From Gammaproteobacteria bacterium (GTDB lineage: Bacteria; Pseudomonadota; Gammaproteobacteria; JACKNK01), in assembly GCA_024234895.1 (NCBI GenBank), contig JACKNJ010000010.1, forward strand, positions 52,952-116,951: 64,000 bases of DNA, written 5' to 3'. Positions 8,998 to 16,836 of this stretch are shown here, one piece after another (the stretch's first letter is position 1; every line of letters starts with the position of its first letter). The notes below the pieces were generated by a model. It was not told where the DNA came from. It saw only the letters and a program-made list of their open reading frames with translations, and made no database searches. Made by a program: the position numbers and the translations under genes.

Positions 8998-9326
8998 GCG
9001 ACAACAGCCTGATCATCGAAGACCTCGAAGTCGGCAGCGGCGCGGAAGCGACCGCCGGCAAGAACGTCCGCGTGCACTACACCGGCTGGCTGACCAACGG
9101 CACGCAGTTCGATTCCAGCATCCCGCGCGGCCAGCCGTTCAGCTTCCCGCTCGGCGCCGGCCATGTGATCCGCGGCTGGGACCAGGGCGTTGCCGGCATG
9201 AAGGTCGGCGGCAAACGCAAGCTGACCATCCCGCCGGAACTCGGCTACGGCGCACGCGGCGCCGGCGGCGTCATCCCGCCCAACGCGACGCTGGTCTTCG
9301 AGGTCGAACTGCTTGCTGTCGGCTGA
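8994..9326 (+). CDS. FKBP-type peptidyl-prolyl cis-trans isomerase
   Basis: A 110-residue single-domain FKBP that isomerises Xaa-Pro bonds. [38 protein letters not shown] and the ELGYGARG loop give the complete active site. There is no signal peptide, so it should act in the cytoplasm. It overlaps the symporter gene by four bases and nadC by 14 bases. Confidence 0.93.
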
Positions 9327-10152
9327 TCTCCAGGCGGCGATCGACGCCAACGTCGCCGCCGCGCTCGCCGAGGACATCGGCGACGGCGACCGCACCGCCG
9401 CGCTGATCCCGCCCGACCGCAAGGCCGGTGCGACCGTGATCGCCCGCGAGGCCGGCGTGATCGCGGGACAACCCTGGTTCGAGGCGGTGTTCGCGGCGCT
9501 CTCGAACCGCATCGTCATCGAGTGGGCCGTCGAGGAAGGGTGTGCCGTGCGGGCGGACGATACCGTCTGCGTTCTGTGCGGTCCGGCCCGTGAATTGTTG
9601 ACCGGGGAACGCGCGGCCCTGAACTTCCTGCAGACGCTGTCCGCCGTGGCCACTCGCACCCGCGAGTTCGTGGATATCGTCGCCGGCACCGGCGCGACCA
9701 TCCTGGATACCCGCAAGACCCTGCCCGGCCTGCGGCGCGCGCAGAAGTACGCGGTGCTCCAGGGGGGCGGCCAGAACCATCGCATGGGCCTGTACGACGC
9801 GATCCTGATCAAGGAAAACCACATCATGGCGGCCGGGTCCATCGCCGCTGCGGTCGACACCGCCCGCACCCGCAATCCGGGCCTGACGATAGAGGTCGAG
9901 GTCGAGAACCTGACGCAGCTCGAGCAGGCGCTGGCGGCGCGCGCGGACATCGTCATGCTCGACAACTTCGCGCTCGCCGACATGCGTGCGGGGGTCGCGC
10001 TCAATGCCGGTCGCGCCCGTCTGGAGGCCTCCGGCGGCGTCAACGCGGGCACCCTGCGCGCGATCGCCGAGACGGGCGTCGATTACGTTTCCATCGGCAC
10101 GCTGACCAAGGACATCCGCGCCCTCGACCTGTCCATGCGCTTCGATCCGTGA
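9313..10152 (+). CDS. nadC: Nicotinate-nucleotide pyrophosphorylase (carboxylating)
   Basis: A 279-residue quinolinate phosphoribosyltransferase, which makes nicotinate mononucleotide in de novo NAD synthesis. The characteristic block [20 protein letters not shown] followed by [20 protein letters not shown] supplies the quinolinate and PRPP contacts; SGGVN and [12 protein letters not shown] near the end form the phosphate site. The start is a TTG at 9313 inside the FKBP gene, the only reasonable initiation codon for a full-length N-terminus. The stop overlaps the next GTG start. Confidence 0.94.
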   Translation: MLSADLQAAIDANVAAALAEDIGDGDRTAALIPPDRKAGATVIAREAGVIAGQPWFEAVFAALSNRIVIEWAVEEGCAVRADDTVCVLCGPARELLTGERAALNFLQTLSAVATRTREFVDIVAGTGATILDTRKTLPGLRRAQKYAVLQGGGQNHRMGLYDAILIKENHIMAAGSIAAAVDTARTRNPGLTIEVEVENLTQLEQALAARADIVMLDNFALADMRAGVALNAGRARLEASGGVNAGTLRAIAETGVDYVSIGTLTKDIRALDLSMRFDP

Positions 10153-11186
10153 CCGCGCCGCTCGCCAGACTGTTCGGTGCCGGTCTGGTTGCGCTCCTCG
10201 CGCTGCCGACCCCCATCCACCGAGCAGCCTGGGGCGACTCCAGCGCGATCAACGCCGCTGGACGAACGATCGCCAGCCCGACCCGGGTCCATGAAACACT
10301 CGGAATCGGCGATGAATTCATGGGCATCCGGCTGCTTGGCGCGCTGGAGATAGAGCGGACCCGGATCGACGACATCCCGCTCGCCGAGCTTTCAGGTCTC
10401 GCCTACGACCCGGACGACGACATCCTCTACGCGGTCAGCGACGAAGGCGGCCTGTTCGCGCTGCGCGCGCGCTTCGAAAACCGTGTACTGACCGGACTCG
10501 ATGCACTCTCGGCGACACGACTGCGTGACGGCGGGGGTTTGCCACTGGATGGCGCCAGTTCCGACGCGGAGGGACTGGAATGGCTGCCGACCGACCGCGA
10601 TCTGTTGATCTCGTTCGAGCGCAACCACCGCATCATCGAGTACCGCACCGATGGGCGGCCGGTCGGGCGCCGCGCGCCGCCATCGGGTTACAGCGCAACA
10701 AACGGCGTGTTCCGTGCCCCGAACCTCGGCCTGGAGGCGCTGACCCTTCATCAGGGTCAGGTACTGACCGGATCGGAGTCGCCGCGACGCCGGGATGATG
10801 ACGACAGCTACATGATCTCCCGTGCCGACGGCACCCTGTTCCGACTGCCTCGCCGTGACCCGGAAGCAGGCGGTCTGACCGCGCTTCAGGCACTTCGTGA
10901 CGGGCGCATCCTTGCGGTCGAACGCAACTTCCGGTCGCTGTGGACGCCGGTGGTGATCCGCCTCTACCTGTTCGGACCGGAACCGGCATCCCCGGTGCGA
11001 TTGATCGCCGAACTCGATAACGGCAAAGGCTGGAACATCGACAACTTCGAAGGTCTCGCCGTGTTGCCGGACGGTCGCCTGCTGATGGTCAGCGATGACA
11101 ACGGCAGCGGCCTGCAACGCACCATCCTGCTCTGCTTCGAATTGATCGAAGCCAGCCAGGACGACCCGGTTCAATCCCCGAAATAG
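10149..11186 (+). CDS. Phytase-like (esterase-like activity of phytase) family protein
   Basis: A 345-residue probably exported protein with a hydrophobic N-terminal signal ([16 protein letters not shown]). The body matches the phytase-like beta-propeller family: [42 protein letters not shown] and [20 protein letters not shown] are repeated blade motifs typical of PF13449 proteins. Activity on phytate is not established for most members. GTG start overlaps the nadC stop (GTGA), making it the last gene of this operon. It converges on ycgL, with 16 bases of overlap at the 3' ends. Confidence 0.8.
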   Translation: MTAPLARLFGAGLVALLALPTPIHRAAWGDSSAINAAGRTIASPTRVHETLGIGDEFMGIRLLGALEIERTRIDDIPLAELSGLAYDPDDDILYAVSDEGGLFALRARFENRVLTGLDALSATRLRDGGGLPLDGASSDAEGLEWLPTDRDLLISFERNHRIIEYRTDGRPVGRRAPPSGYSATNGVFRAPNLGLEALTLHQGQVLTGSESPRRRDDDDSYMISRADGTLFRLPRRDPEAGGLTALQALRDGRILAVERNFRSLWTPVVIRLYLFGPEPASPVRLIAELDNGKGWNIDNFEGLAVLPDGRLLMVSDDNGSGLQRTILLCFELIEASQDDPVQSPK

Positions 11187-11446
11187 AGATCGGGGCGCAA
11201 CGGCTCCGGCGGCATCTGCAGATAGAACCCCTGTTCGCGCAGCGCCTGCATGACCTTGCCGACATCGGCATGCGCGAGCCGCCGCTGACTGCTCAATTCC
11301 AGATCCATGACCGGGTCGAGTCGCCCGGTCCTTCCACGCAGCGCCGCCGGAATGCTGTCGAAATCATCCTCCCGCGCCAGGTAGACATACATCCCCTCCT
11401 TGCGAGCGCTTCGATAAATCCAGCAATGCATCGGCTCTGTGTTCAT
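11171..11446 (-). CDS. ycgL: YcgL-domain protein
   Basis: A 91-residue cytosolic protein of the YcgL family (DUF709), widespread in gammaproteobacteria and of unresolved function. Matching features are MHCWIYRSARKEGMYVYLAREDDF at the N-terminus and the ADVGKVMQALREQGFYLQMPP end. ATG at 11446 has GAAGG upstream. It is flanked by a terminator hairpin on its 5' side. Confidence 0.88.
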   Translation of the reverse strand: MNTEPMHCWIYRSARKEGMYVYLAREDDFDSIPAALRGRTGRLDPVMDLELSSQRRLAHADVGKVMQALREQGFYLQMPPEPLRPDLYFGD

Positions 11447-11460
11447 AAACCTTCGCCCAA

Positions 11461-11493
11461 ACGAAAACGGGGTGTGGATTTCTCCACACCCCG
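11461..11493 (-). terminator. Terminator after the first sulfur globule gene
   Basis: CGGGGTGTGGA pairs perfectly with TCCACACCCCG around a four-base loop (11468-11493), followed on the minus strand by TTTTCGTTT. It lies about 50 bases after the stop codon at 11542. Confidence 0.85.
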
Positions 11494-11541
11494 CTTTCCT
11501 TGTCACCCCACCGGAGCGGGATGACTCAGTCGAAAAACGAC

Positions 11542-11874
11542 TTACTTCGCTTCGGCAGCCGGGGCGACCGGGGCAACCGGAGCCGGGTAGCCGTAGCCGT
11601 ACGGGGCATAGCCATACGGGCCGTAGCCGTACGGGGCATAGCCGTAGCCGTAGCCATTGCCGTAGCCGTTGCCGTAACCGCTGCCAGCCATGTTGGCATT
11701 GGTGCGACCGCTCATGCTGAAGTCGAAGGAACCGTCGCCAACGCCGTTGCCGTTGCCGAAGCCGTTGCCCAGACCGTTCCACGGACCACCCCAACCCCAC
11801 CAGGCATTGGCGGTGGTGGACAGAGCGGAAACGGACAGCGCGCCGGCGATAGCCAGGATCTTGGTCATCTTCAT
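11542..11874 (-). CDS. Sulfur globule family protein (paralog 1)
   Basis: A 110-residue secreted protein. A Sec signal (MKMTKILAIAGALSVSALST..ANA) precedes a mature chain almost entirely of Gly, Tyr, Asn, Pro and Ala: [20 protein letters not shown], then SFDFSMSGR, then [20 protein letters not shown] repeats. This composition and the FDFSMSG block match the sulfur globule proteins that form the envelope around stored elemental sulfur in purple and colourless sulfur bacteria, placing it in the periplasm. A promoter and palindrome lie upstream at 11941-11984 and a strong terminator downstream. It is a tandem paralog of the gene at 12115-12438. Confidence 0.85.
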   Translation of the reverse strand: MKMTKILAIAGALSVSALSTTANAWWGWGGPWNGLGNGFGNGNGVGDGSFDFSMSGRTNANMAGSGYGNGYGNGYGYGYAPYGYGPYGYAPYGYGYPAPVAPVAPAAEAK

Positions 11875-11940
11875 GGTGTCATTCTCCTAAAGAGGTTTTT
11901 CTGGGGGGTGGTTCGAGGTCGGAACCCGGAACTGGCACGA

Positions 11941-11984
11941 ACAGTATCGTAATAAGCTTATATAGTCAATGCCTAATATTAGGC
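11941..11984 (-). promoter_or_regulatory. Sigma-70-like promoter with upstream palindrome
   Basis: On the minus strand TTGACT (11964-11969) and TACTGT (11941-11946) are 17 bases apart, about 65 bases before the start codon at 11874. The perfect 14-base palindrome GCCTAATATTAGGC (11971-11984) directly abuts the -35 box, the position of an activator site or operator. Its CTAATA/TATTAG half-sites recur in the repeat upstream of the second paralog. Confidence 0.5.
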
Positions 11985-12044
11985 GCGTGTATGCGAGCAC
12001 CAACGCTGACCACCTCACGCTTCGACTCGCTCGCGCGCCTCGAA

Positions 12045-12079
12045 CGAAAACGGGGGAGCGGCTTCCGCCACTCCCCCGT
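12045..12079 (-). terminator. Terminator after the second sulfur globule gene
   Basis: CGGGGGAG pairs with CTCCCCCG, with a GGC/GCC inner stem, and the minus strand continues TTTTCGTTCG. It lies about 35 bases after the stop at 12115. Confidence 0.85.
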
Positions 12080-12114
12080 CTGGTCGTGCCGTCCCGTCGG
12101 GAACGGCTCGGGGC

Positions 12115-12438
12115 TTACTTCGCAGCCGGCGCGGCAGGCGCGGCGGGAGCCACCGGCGCAACCGGGTAGCCGTACGGGGCGTAGCCGTAAGGGGCATAGC
12201 CATAACCGTACGGGTAGCCGTAACCGTAGCCATTGCCGTAGCCGTTACCGTACCCATTGCCGTACATGCTGGTGTTGGCGCGGCCGCTCATGCTGAAGTC
12301 GAAGGCGCCGTCGCCGTTACCGAAACCGTTGCCCCAGCCGTTGCCGAGACCGTTCCACGGACCGCCGCCCCACCAGGCGCTGGCGGAGGTGGACAGCGCG
12401 AGGGCGCCGACAATCGCGAGAATCTTGGTCGTCTTCAT
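12115..12438 (-). CDS. Sulfur globule family protein (paralog 2)
   Basis: A 107-residue paralog of the preceding protein with the same plan: signal peptide ([21 protein letters not shown]), [31 protein letters not shown], and [20 protein letters not shown] repeats, ending in a Pro/Ala tail. Presence of two copies, each with its own terminator and palindromic upstream region, suggests they are transcribed separately, perhaps in different amounts. AAGGAG lies upstream of the ATG. Confidence 0.85.
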   Translation of the reverse strand: MKTTKILAIVGALALSTSASAWWGGGPWNGLGNGWGNGFGNGDGAFDFSMSGRANTSMYGNGYGNGYGNGYGYGYPYGYGYAPYGYAPYGYPVAPVAPAAPAAPAAK

Positions 12439-12506
12439 GGAGAACTCCTTGGGTATCGTGTTGACGCAACCTGTTGCAGATCGCGTCTGCGGAATGCAGG
12501 CTTAAA

Positions 12507-12558
12507 GTATTAGCAAATGCTAATACCGACAAGACCCCAAAGTTGACAACCGTCAACT
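12507..12558 (-). promoter_or_regulatory. Inverted repeats over the promoter of sulfur globule paralog 2
   Basis: Two perfect inverted repeats lie 69-120 bases before the start codon: GTATTAGCA/TGCTAATAC (12507-12526, two-base centre) and AGTTGAC/GTCAACT (12541-12558, four-base centre). A plausible minus-strand promoter, TTGTCA (12544-12549) and TATTAG (12520-12525) with 18-base spacing, uses both repeats as its -35 and -10 regions, so they look like operators. No regulator is identified. Confidence 0.5.
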
Positions 12559-12602
12559 ACCAATCGGATTCGCGCGCTTCAGCCCGCAGCGCGGAGGCCC
12601 CA

Positions 12603-13649
12603 TCAATCGGCGCTCTCGCGTGCTTCCTCCCCTGCCCGGCTGTTCAGCTCGCGCCAGCGCTGGAAGTTGGGCTCGAACAGGTAGTCCTCGCTCAACACAT
12701 ACTCGAGCACGGATCGCATCCGATAGAGCTGCACGACCGAATCGATACGCAGTATCTCCACCCCCCACTCGTCGAAAAAGATCACGGTCGGCGCGTGAAA
12801 CAAACCCATCTGCCGCGCCCATTGCTGTGCGGTCAGACGCTCGCCGGTCGGTATCACCACCGGGCCGCTGCCACTCATATTGAGTTGTGCGACATCCATG
12901 CGCCCCAACAGCCGCCGTATTTCCGGATCCGACAACGGCCCGGTGTGCAGCAGGTCACAGGCATGGCAGAGCGGCTGTTCGAAGAACACCGCCAACGGTC
13001 GCTCCCCGTAAACCGGATCGCGTTGCAGGATGGCCGGGCCCTCCGTGAACAGTTCGCTCTCGTTGAGGCCGCCCTCGAGAAACGACATCGCCGATGCGCC
13101 ACGGTCCAGGTAATCGTGGAAAGTGGCCCCGCGATAATGCCCATCCGCGACGTATTCCAGTGCCGCGAGGAGCTTGTAAGGCGGGTAGTACCCGCGCAGA
13201 CGCAGGACTTCACGCCCGCTGGCGTCGTAGAAAATCAGTGACGGCGTGAAGTTGGTCTTCTCGCGAACCGCCAGTTCCTTTTCCGGCAGGATGAAATGCT
13301 GCATGTCGGTGACCATGCGGTCACTCCAGATATCCAGCGCCACCACGTCGAAATTGCGCTGCGTGTACATGGCGATGTCCTCGCGACCGAAGCCGCGCAC
13401 CATGAGGGCCTTGCAATACGCGCAATGGTGCTGACCGAAGTAGACGATCAGCCCCTTCTTGCCGGCATCGACGGCCTCTTCCAGGTCTTCCGGCAGATTC
13501 AGAAAACTGAGCTTGAACCAGCTCGGGTATTCGACCTGATCGGACAGTGGCGCATCGCTGAACTCGAGGTCGTCCTCGATCGGCGGATCGGCCGCCAGCG
13601 CGGTCCCGAACGCAAGGTACAGCCCAATCAAAACCAGCACGAAGCGCAT
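12603..13649 (-). CDS. Two-domain thioredoxin-fold protein (SoxW-like)
   Basis: A 348-residue exported protein with signal peptide MRFVLVLIGLYLAFGTALAA. It contains two thioredoxin folds: the first with CAYC at residues 76-79 and a cis-Pro loop NFTPSLIF, the second with CHAC at 228-231 and HAPTVIFF. Proteins of this type (SoxW and relatives) are linked to periplasmic thiol redox chemistry in sulfur oxidisers, for example keeping SoxYZ or cytochrome cysteines reduced. I start at the ATG at 13649 because the signal peptide begins there. It is divergent from the thioredoxin-like gene at 13724. Confidence 0.82.
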   Translation of the reverse strand: MRFVLVLIGLYLAFGTALAADPPIEDDLEFSDAPLSDQVEYPSWFKLSFLNLPEDLEEAVDAGKKGLIVYFGQHHCAYCKALMVRGFGREDIAMYTQRNFDVVALDIWSDRMVTDMQHFILPEKELAVREKTNFTPSLIFYDASGREVLRLRGYYPPYKLLAALEYVADGHYRGATFHDYLDRGASAMSFLEGGLNESELFTEGPAILQRDPVYGERPLAVFFEQPLCHACDLLHTGPLSDPEIRRLLGRMDVAQLNMSGSGPVVIPTGERLTAQQWARQMGLFHAPTVIFFDEWGVEILRIDSVVQLYRMRSVLEYVLSEDYLFEPNFQRWRELNSRAGEEARESAD

Positions 13650-13723
13650 GTCTGCTTGCCCAACCGGATTGCAAAGCCCACAGTCTAGTTTGCGAAACGA
13701 GACCTTGAATTCGAGCCAACGAG

Positions 13724-14377
13724 ATGCCCAAGTCACCGGATGTCCTCCTGCTGATTGGTCCCGGCTGCCCGCATTGCGCAGCCGTGTTGCAGCACCTCCA
13801 GGACCTGATCAAGCAAGGCCGGATCGGTGAACTGCGTGTGATCCACATCGCCGAACGTCCGCAGATCGCGACCGAACTGGGCGTCCGCGCGGTGCCCTGG
13901 CTACGTATCGCGGATTTCGAACTGGAAGGCGCCCACACCTTGGGCGAACTCCGCGAGTGGATCGAACGCGCCGGTCGCGAGCACGGCATCGCCGAGTATT
14001 TCCTCGACCTGCTCGCCCACGGTCAGCGCGGCAAGTTGCTGAAGCATCTTGCGGGCCACCCGGCGCACGCGGGCGAGTTGTTCCATCTGCTCGGCGCCGC
14101 GGAGGCGACCATCGATCAACGCGTCGGGGTCGGCTCGATACTCGAGGAACTGGCTGAACAGGGTCTGCTCGGAGACTGGCTGGCGCCCCTGACTGAACTG
14201 GCCACCAATTCCAACCCCACGATCCGCGCCGATGCGCTGCACTACCTGGCGATGACGGCCAGTGAGGAAGCCCGGACGCCCCTGCTGGCGGCGGCACGGG
14301 ATGAGCATGAGATGGTCCGCGAGGTCGCCGCCGAAGCCCTTGCCGAACTCGACGAGGCACTGGCGGGCAGATCCTGA
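13724..14377 (+). CDS. Thioredoxin-like protein with HEAT-like C-terminal helices
   Basis: A 217-residue cytosolic protein. Residues 1-80 form a short thioredoxin/glutaredoxin fold with GPGCPHCAAV (CPHC active site) and the cis-Pro VRAVPWLRI. The rest is helical and includes NPTIRADALHYLAMTASEEA and HEMVREVAAEALAEL, which look like HEAT repeats. No signal peptide is present, unlike its divergent neighbour. Partner unknown; a role in thiol or sulfane-sulfur handling is inferred from the setting. Confidence 0.72.
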   Translation: MPKSPDVLLLIGPGCPHCAAVLQHLQDLIKQGRIGELRVIHIAERPQIATELGVRAVPWLRIADFELEGAHTLGELREWIERAGREHGIAEYFLDLLAHGQRGKLLKHLAGHPAHAGELFHLLGAAEATIDQRVGVGSILEELAEQGLLGDWLAPLTELATNSNPTIRADALHYLAMTASEEARTPLLAAARDEHEMVREVAAEALAELDEALAGRS

Positions 14378-14413
14378 AGCCCGCCGCCGGCATTCACCCC
14401 CGACAAATCATCC

Positions 14414-14899
14414 CTACAGTTCGCCATTGACCCCGGCTTCGACGATCTCTTCCAGCTTGTCGCGCACCTCGTCCGCCAGCCGTTTCGATTCCGGCGTCAG
14501 CCTGGCGACGCGGGTGAAGTAATCCAGGTCCATCTGCACCAGCCAGCCGCGACCGTCGGCGTCCTCGACCAGCGCCACGCGGCAGGGCATGTAGGCCGCG
14601 AACAGCATGTCCTCCTCGACCATCCGCTTGGCGATCAGCGGATCGCAGAACTGGAAGATCTCGATCCGGCGGGAATCGAAGCCCATGGCCGCGATCTGCC
14701 GTGACAGCGGCTGATGGGCGACGAACATCATGTTCAGGTTATTCGCGCGCAGCTTCATCGAATCGATCGCGTCATCCATGCTCACACCGTCCGCGATCGG
14801 GCGCATGACCACCGTTTCGGAGATATCCAGATCGCTGGCCATCGCCCCGGTGGCGACCGACCAGACAAACAGGATGGCAATCAGGCGTTTCATCATCAT
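14414..14899 (-). CDS. DUF302-family periplasmic protein
   Basis: A 161-residue protein with a signal peptide (MMMKRLIAILFVWSVATGAMA). The mature part has the DUF302 layout: DAIDSMKLRANNLNMMFVAHQ, then IEIFQFCDPLIAKRMVEED and AYMPCRVALVEDADGRGWLV. Function of the family is unknown; members are frequent near sulfur-oxidation genes. Two Cys residues (FCDP and PCRV) are conserved-looking positions. It is followed on the same strand by nothing until the thioredoxin-like gene converges. Confidence 0.75.
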   Translation of the reverse strand: MMMKRLIAILFVWSVATGAMASDLDISETVVMRPIADGVSMDDAIDSMKLRANNLNMMFVAHQPLSRQIAAMGFDSRRIEIFQFCDPLIAKRMVEEDMLFAAYMPCRVALVEDADGRGWLVQMDLDYFTRVARLTPESKRLADEVRDKLEEIVEAGVNGEL

Positions 14900-14931
14900 C
14901 GTCCCGCTCCGTTTCCGTCTTTACGACCGCG

Positions 14932-15987
14932 TCAGTTTTCGCGCACAAGCGCGACGCGGGTCAATTCGATCATCTGCCCGGCACGCAGCACCGTCACTCG
15001 CAGCGTATCGCCCGCACCGATTTGCGCCAGTTTCTCCTTGATGCGCTGGTAGCTGCCCTTGCCGCCGACCGCTTCCCCCATCACCGACATCACGATGTCG
15101 CCGCCGAGCATCATCTTCTCGCCGCGGATCTCCGCCGGGATATCGCCGCCGCGCAGGCCCAGCGCCGCGCCGGGCGAATTGTCGGCAACCCGCTGCACCA
15201 GAAAACCGCCGACGGTCGGCAGGTTCAGGATGGCCGACATGCCCGGCCCGAGCACCACGCCTTCCAGGCCGCTCCAGAAGCTCTTCTCCTCCAGCAGCAG
15301 GTGACGGGCGGTGTTGGCGGTGACCGCGAAACCCAGCCCTTCGCTGCCGCCGCTGCGCGAGGCGATATGGCTGACCACGCCGATCACCTCGCCGGCCGCG
15401 TTGAACAACGGTCCGCCGGAGTTGCCCTTGTTGATCGCCGCGTCGGTCTGGAAGAACTCGGTCGACACCAGACCCCCGAGCACCTCGCTGCGATCGCGGC
15501 GCGCGCTGATGTAGCCGACCGTCAGCGTCTGCGACTCACCGTACGGGGCGCCGATCACGCAGACCTGCTCGCCGACGCGGACGCGGTCGGAATCACCCAG
15601 TTTGACGAACGGCGCCCCGGCCGGCACGCGTTCCAGCAACAGCAAGGCGAGATCGGCGGCCGGCTCCGAGGCCACCACGCGCGCACGCACGCTTTCGCCG
15701 TCCTTGAACTCGACATTGAGCGCATCGGCGGTCTGCACCACATGCGACGCGGTCAGCACCAGACCGTCTCCGGAGATCAGCACCCCGGAACCCAGGCCAC
15801 TCTGCTTGACCTGCTTCTTCAGACCCTCGCTCTGTTCGGCCTCGCGCTCGAAAGTATGGATGACCACCACGGACGGACTCACCCGCTCGAACAGATCGGC
15901 GAAATCCGCCCTGGCCGGCGACATCAGCAGCGCCAGCGGCAACAGCACCCATGCGGACAGAAATCTGGTCATAAGCCACTCACTCAT
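14932..15987 (-). CDS. Deg/HtrA-type serine protease with PDZ domain
   Basis: A ~351-residue periplasmic trypsin-like protease. After a signal peptide (FLSAWVLLPLALLMSPARA) come the catalytic triad positions: His in LTASHVVQ, Asp in AADLALLLL and Ser in GNSGGPLFN. A C-terminal PDZ-like domain follows (GGFLVQRVADNSPGAALGLRGG...GDIVMSVMGE). One PDZ makes it DegS/HtrA-like, for protein quality control in the envelope. Candidate ATGs are 15999, 15987 and 15972; I use 15987, which overlaps the hydrolase stop by eight bases. Confidence 0.85.
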   Translation of the reverse strand: MSEWLMTRFLSAWVLLPLALLMSPARADFADLFERVSPSVVVIHTFEREAEQSEGLKKQVKQSGLGSGVLISGDGLVLTASHVVQTADALNVEFKDGESVRARVVASEPAADLALLLLERVPAGAPFVKLGDSDRVRVGEQVCVIGAPYGESQTLTVGYISARRDRSEVLGGLVSTEFFQTDAAINKGNSGGPLFNAAGEVIGVVSHIASRSGGSEGLGFAVTANTARHLLLEEKSFWSGLEGVVLGPGMSAILNLPTVGGFLVQRVADNSPGAALGLRGGDIPAEIRGEKMMLGGDIVMSVMGEAVGGKGSYQRIKEKLAQIGAGDTLRVTVLRAGQMIELTRVALVREN

Positions 15988-16756
15988 CGTCCAGTTCACG
16001 CAGGTAGCGGTGCACCCAGGCGGCGATCACCGAACCGACATAGAAGGAATCGCGCGTGTCGGAGAGCAGATGATCCGCGCGATCCAGGGAAATGAAACTC
16101 TTCGGATGCTTCGCCGCCTGGAAGATCAAGCCGGCATTGTCCAGATCGACGGTGTCATCCAGCGGCCCGTGAAAGATCAGCAAGGCGCGATCCAGGCCGC
16201 CGATGAAATCGTCCATCGGAAGATCCCGGACATCATCGAGGAACTGCTTCCGGATCGTGAACGGACGCCCGACGATGCACACCTCCGCCTCGCCGTTGGC
16301 CTCGATCTCATCACGCTTGTGGCCGAAATGATGGACCACGTGTTCCGGCGCGTAAGGCGAGGCGATGGTCACCACGGCGATGCAGGACGGAATGTCGTGG
16401 GCCGCGACGATCGCCGCGGTCCCGCCCAGGGAATGGCCGATCAGCAGCTTGGGCGCCTCGTATTCCTGGGCCAGAAAATCCGCCGCCGCGACCAGATCGT
16501 GCAGATTGGTCGTGAAGTTGGTTTCCGAGAAATCGCCCTCGCTCTCACCCAGACCGGTGAAATCGAAGCGCAGCACGCCGATGTTCTCGGCGGTCAACGC
16601 CCGGCTGATGTGCGCCGTGGCACGGATGTTCTTCGAGCAGGTGAAGCAATGGGCAAAGATCGCGTAGGCGATCGGCATCCCTTCGTCGGGCAGGTCCATG
16701 ACCCCGACCAGAGTGAGCCCGGCGGCGCCGGGAAAGCGGACTTTGCTGGAGCGCAT
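15980..16756 (-). CDS. Alpha/beta hydrolase
   Basis: A 258-residue cytoplasmic hydrolase. The nucleophile elbow GHSLGG has Ser109; an acid (GPLDDTVD) and a His (DRADHLLSD) complete the triad. The block AIFAHCFTCSKNIRA and GVLRFDFTGLGESEG is typical of the hydrolases that in other bacteria are fused to OsmC; here no OsmC domain is attached. Substrate unknown, probably a small ester. It overlaps the protease gene and is separated from the large unknown operon upstream by 80 bases containing a hairpin. Confidence 0.83.
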   Translation of the reverse strand: MRSSKVRFPGAAGLTLVGVMDLPDEGMPIAYAIFAHCFTCSKNIRATAHISRALTAENIGVLRFDFTGLGESEGDFSETNFTTNLHDLVAAADFLAQEYEAPKLLIGHSLGGTAAIVAAHDIPSCIAVVTIASPYAPEHVVHHFGHKRDEIEANGEAEVCIVGRPFTIRKQFLDDVRDLPMDDFIGGLDRALLIFHGPLDDTVDLDNAGLIFQAAKHPKSFISLDRADHLLSDTRDSFYVGSVIAAWVHRYLRELDDE

Positions 16757-16800
16757 GACGGCACGTTGAACGGCGGAAGGGCCGACAGCCTACCAGAGCT

Positions 16801-16822
16801 GCGGCGGGGAATGCCCCGCCGC
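16801..16822 (-). terminator. GC-rich hairpin after the 13-gene operon
   Basis: GCGGCGGGG pairs perfectly with CCCCGCCGC around a four-base loop, 15 bases after the stop codon at 16837. No T-run follows, so it may be a pause or RNA-stabilising end rather than a classical terminator. Confidence 0.5.
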
Positions 16823-16836
16823 GCAGGCTGCTTGCA

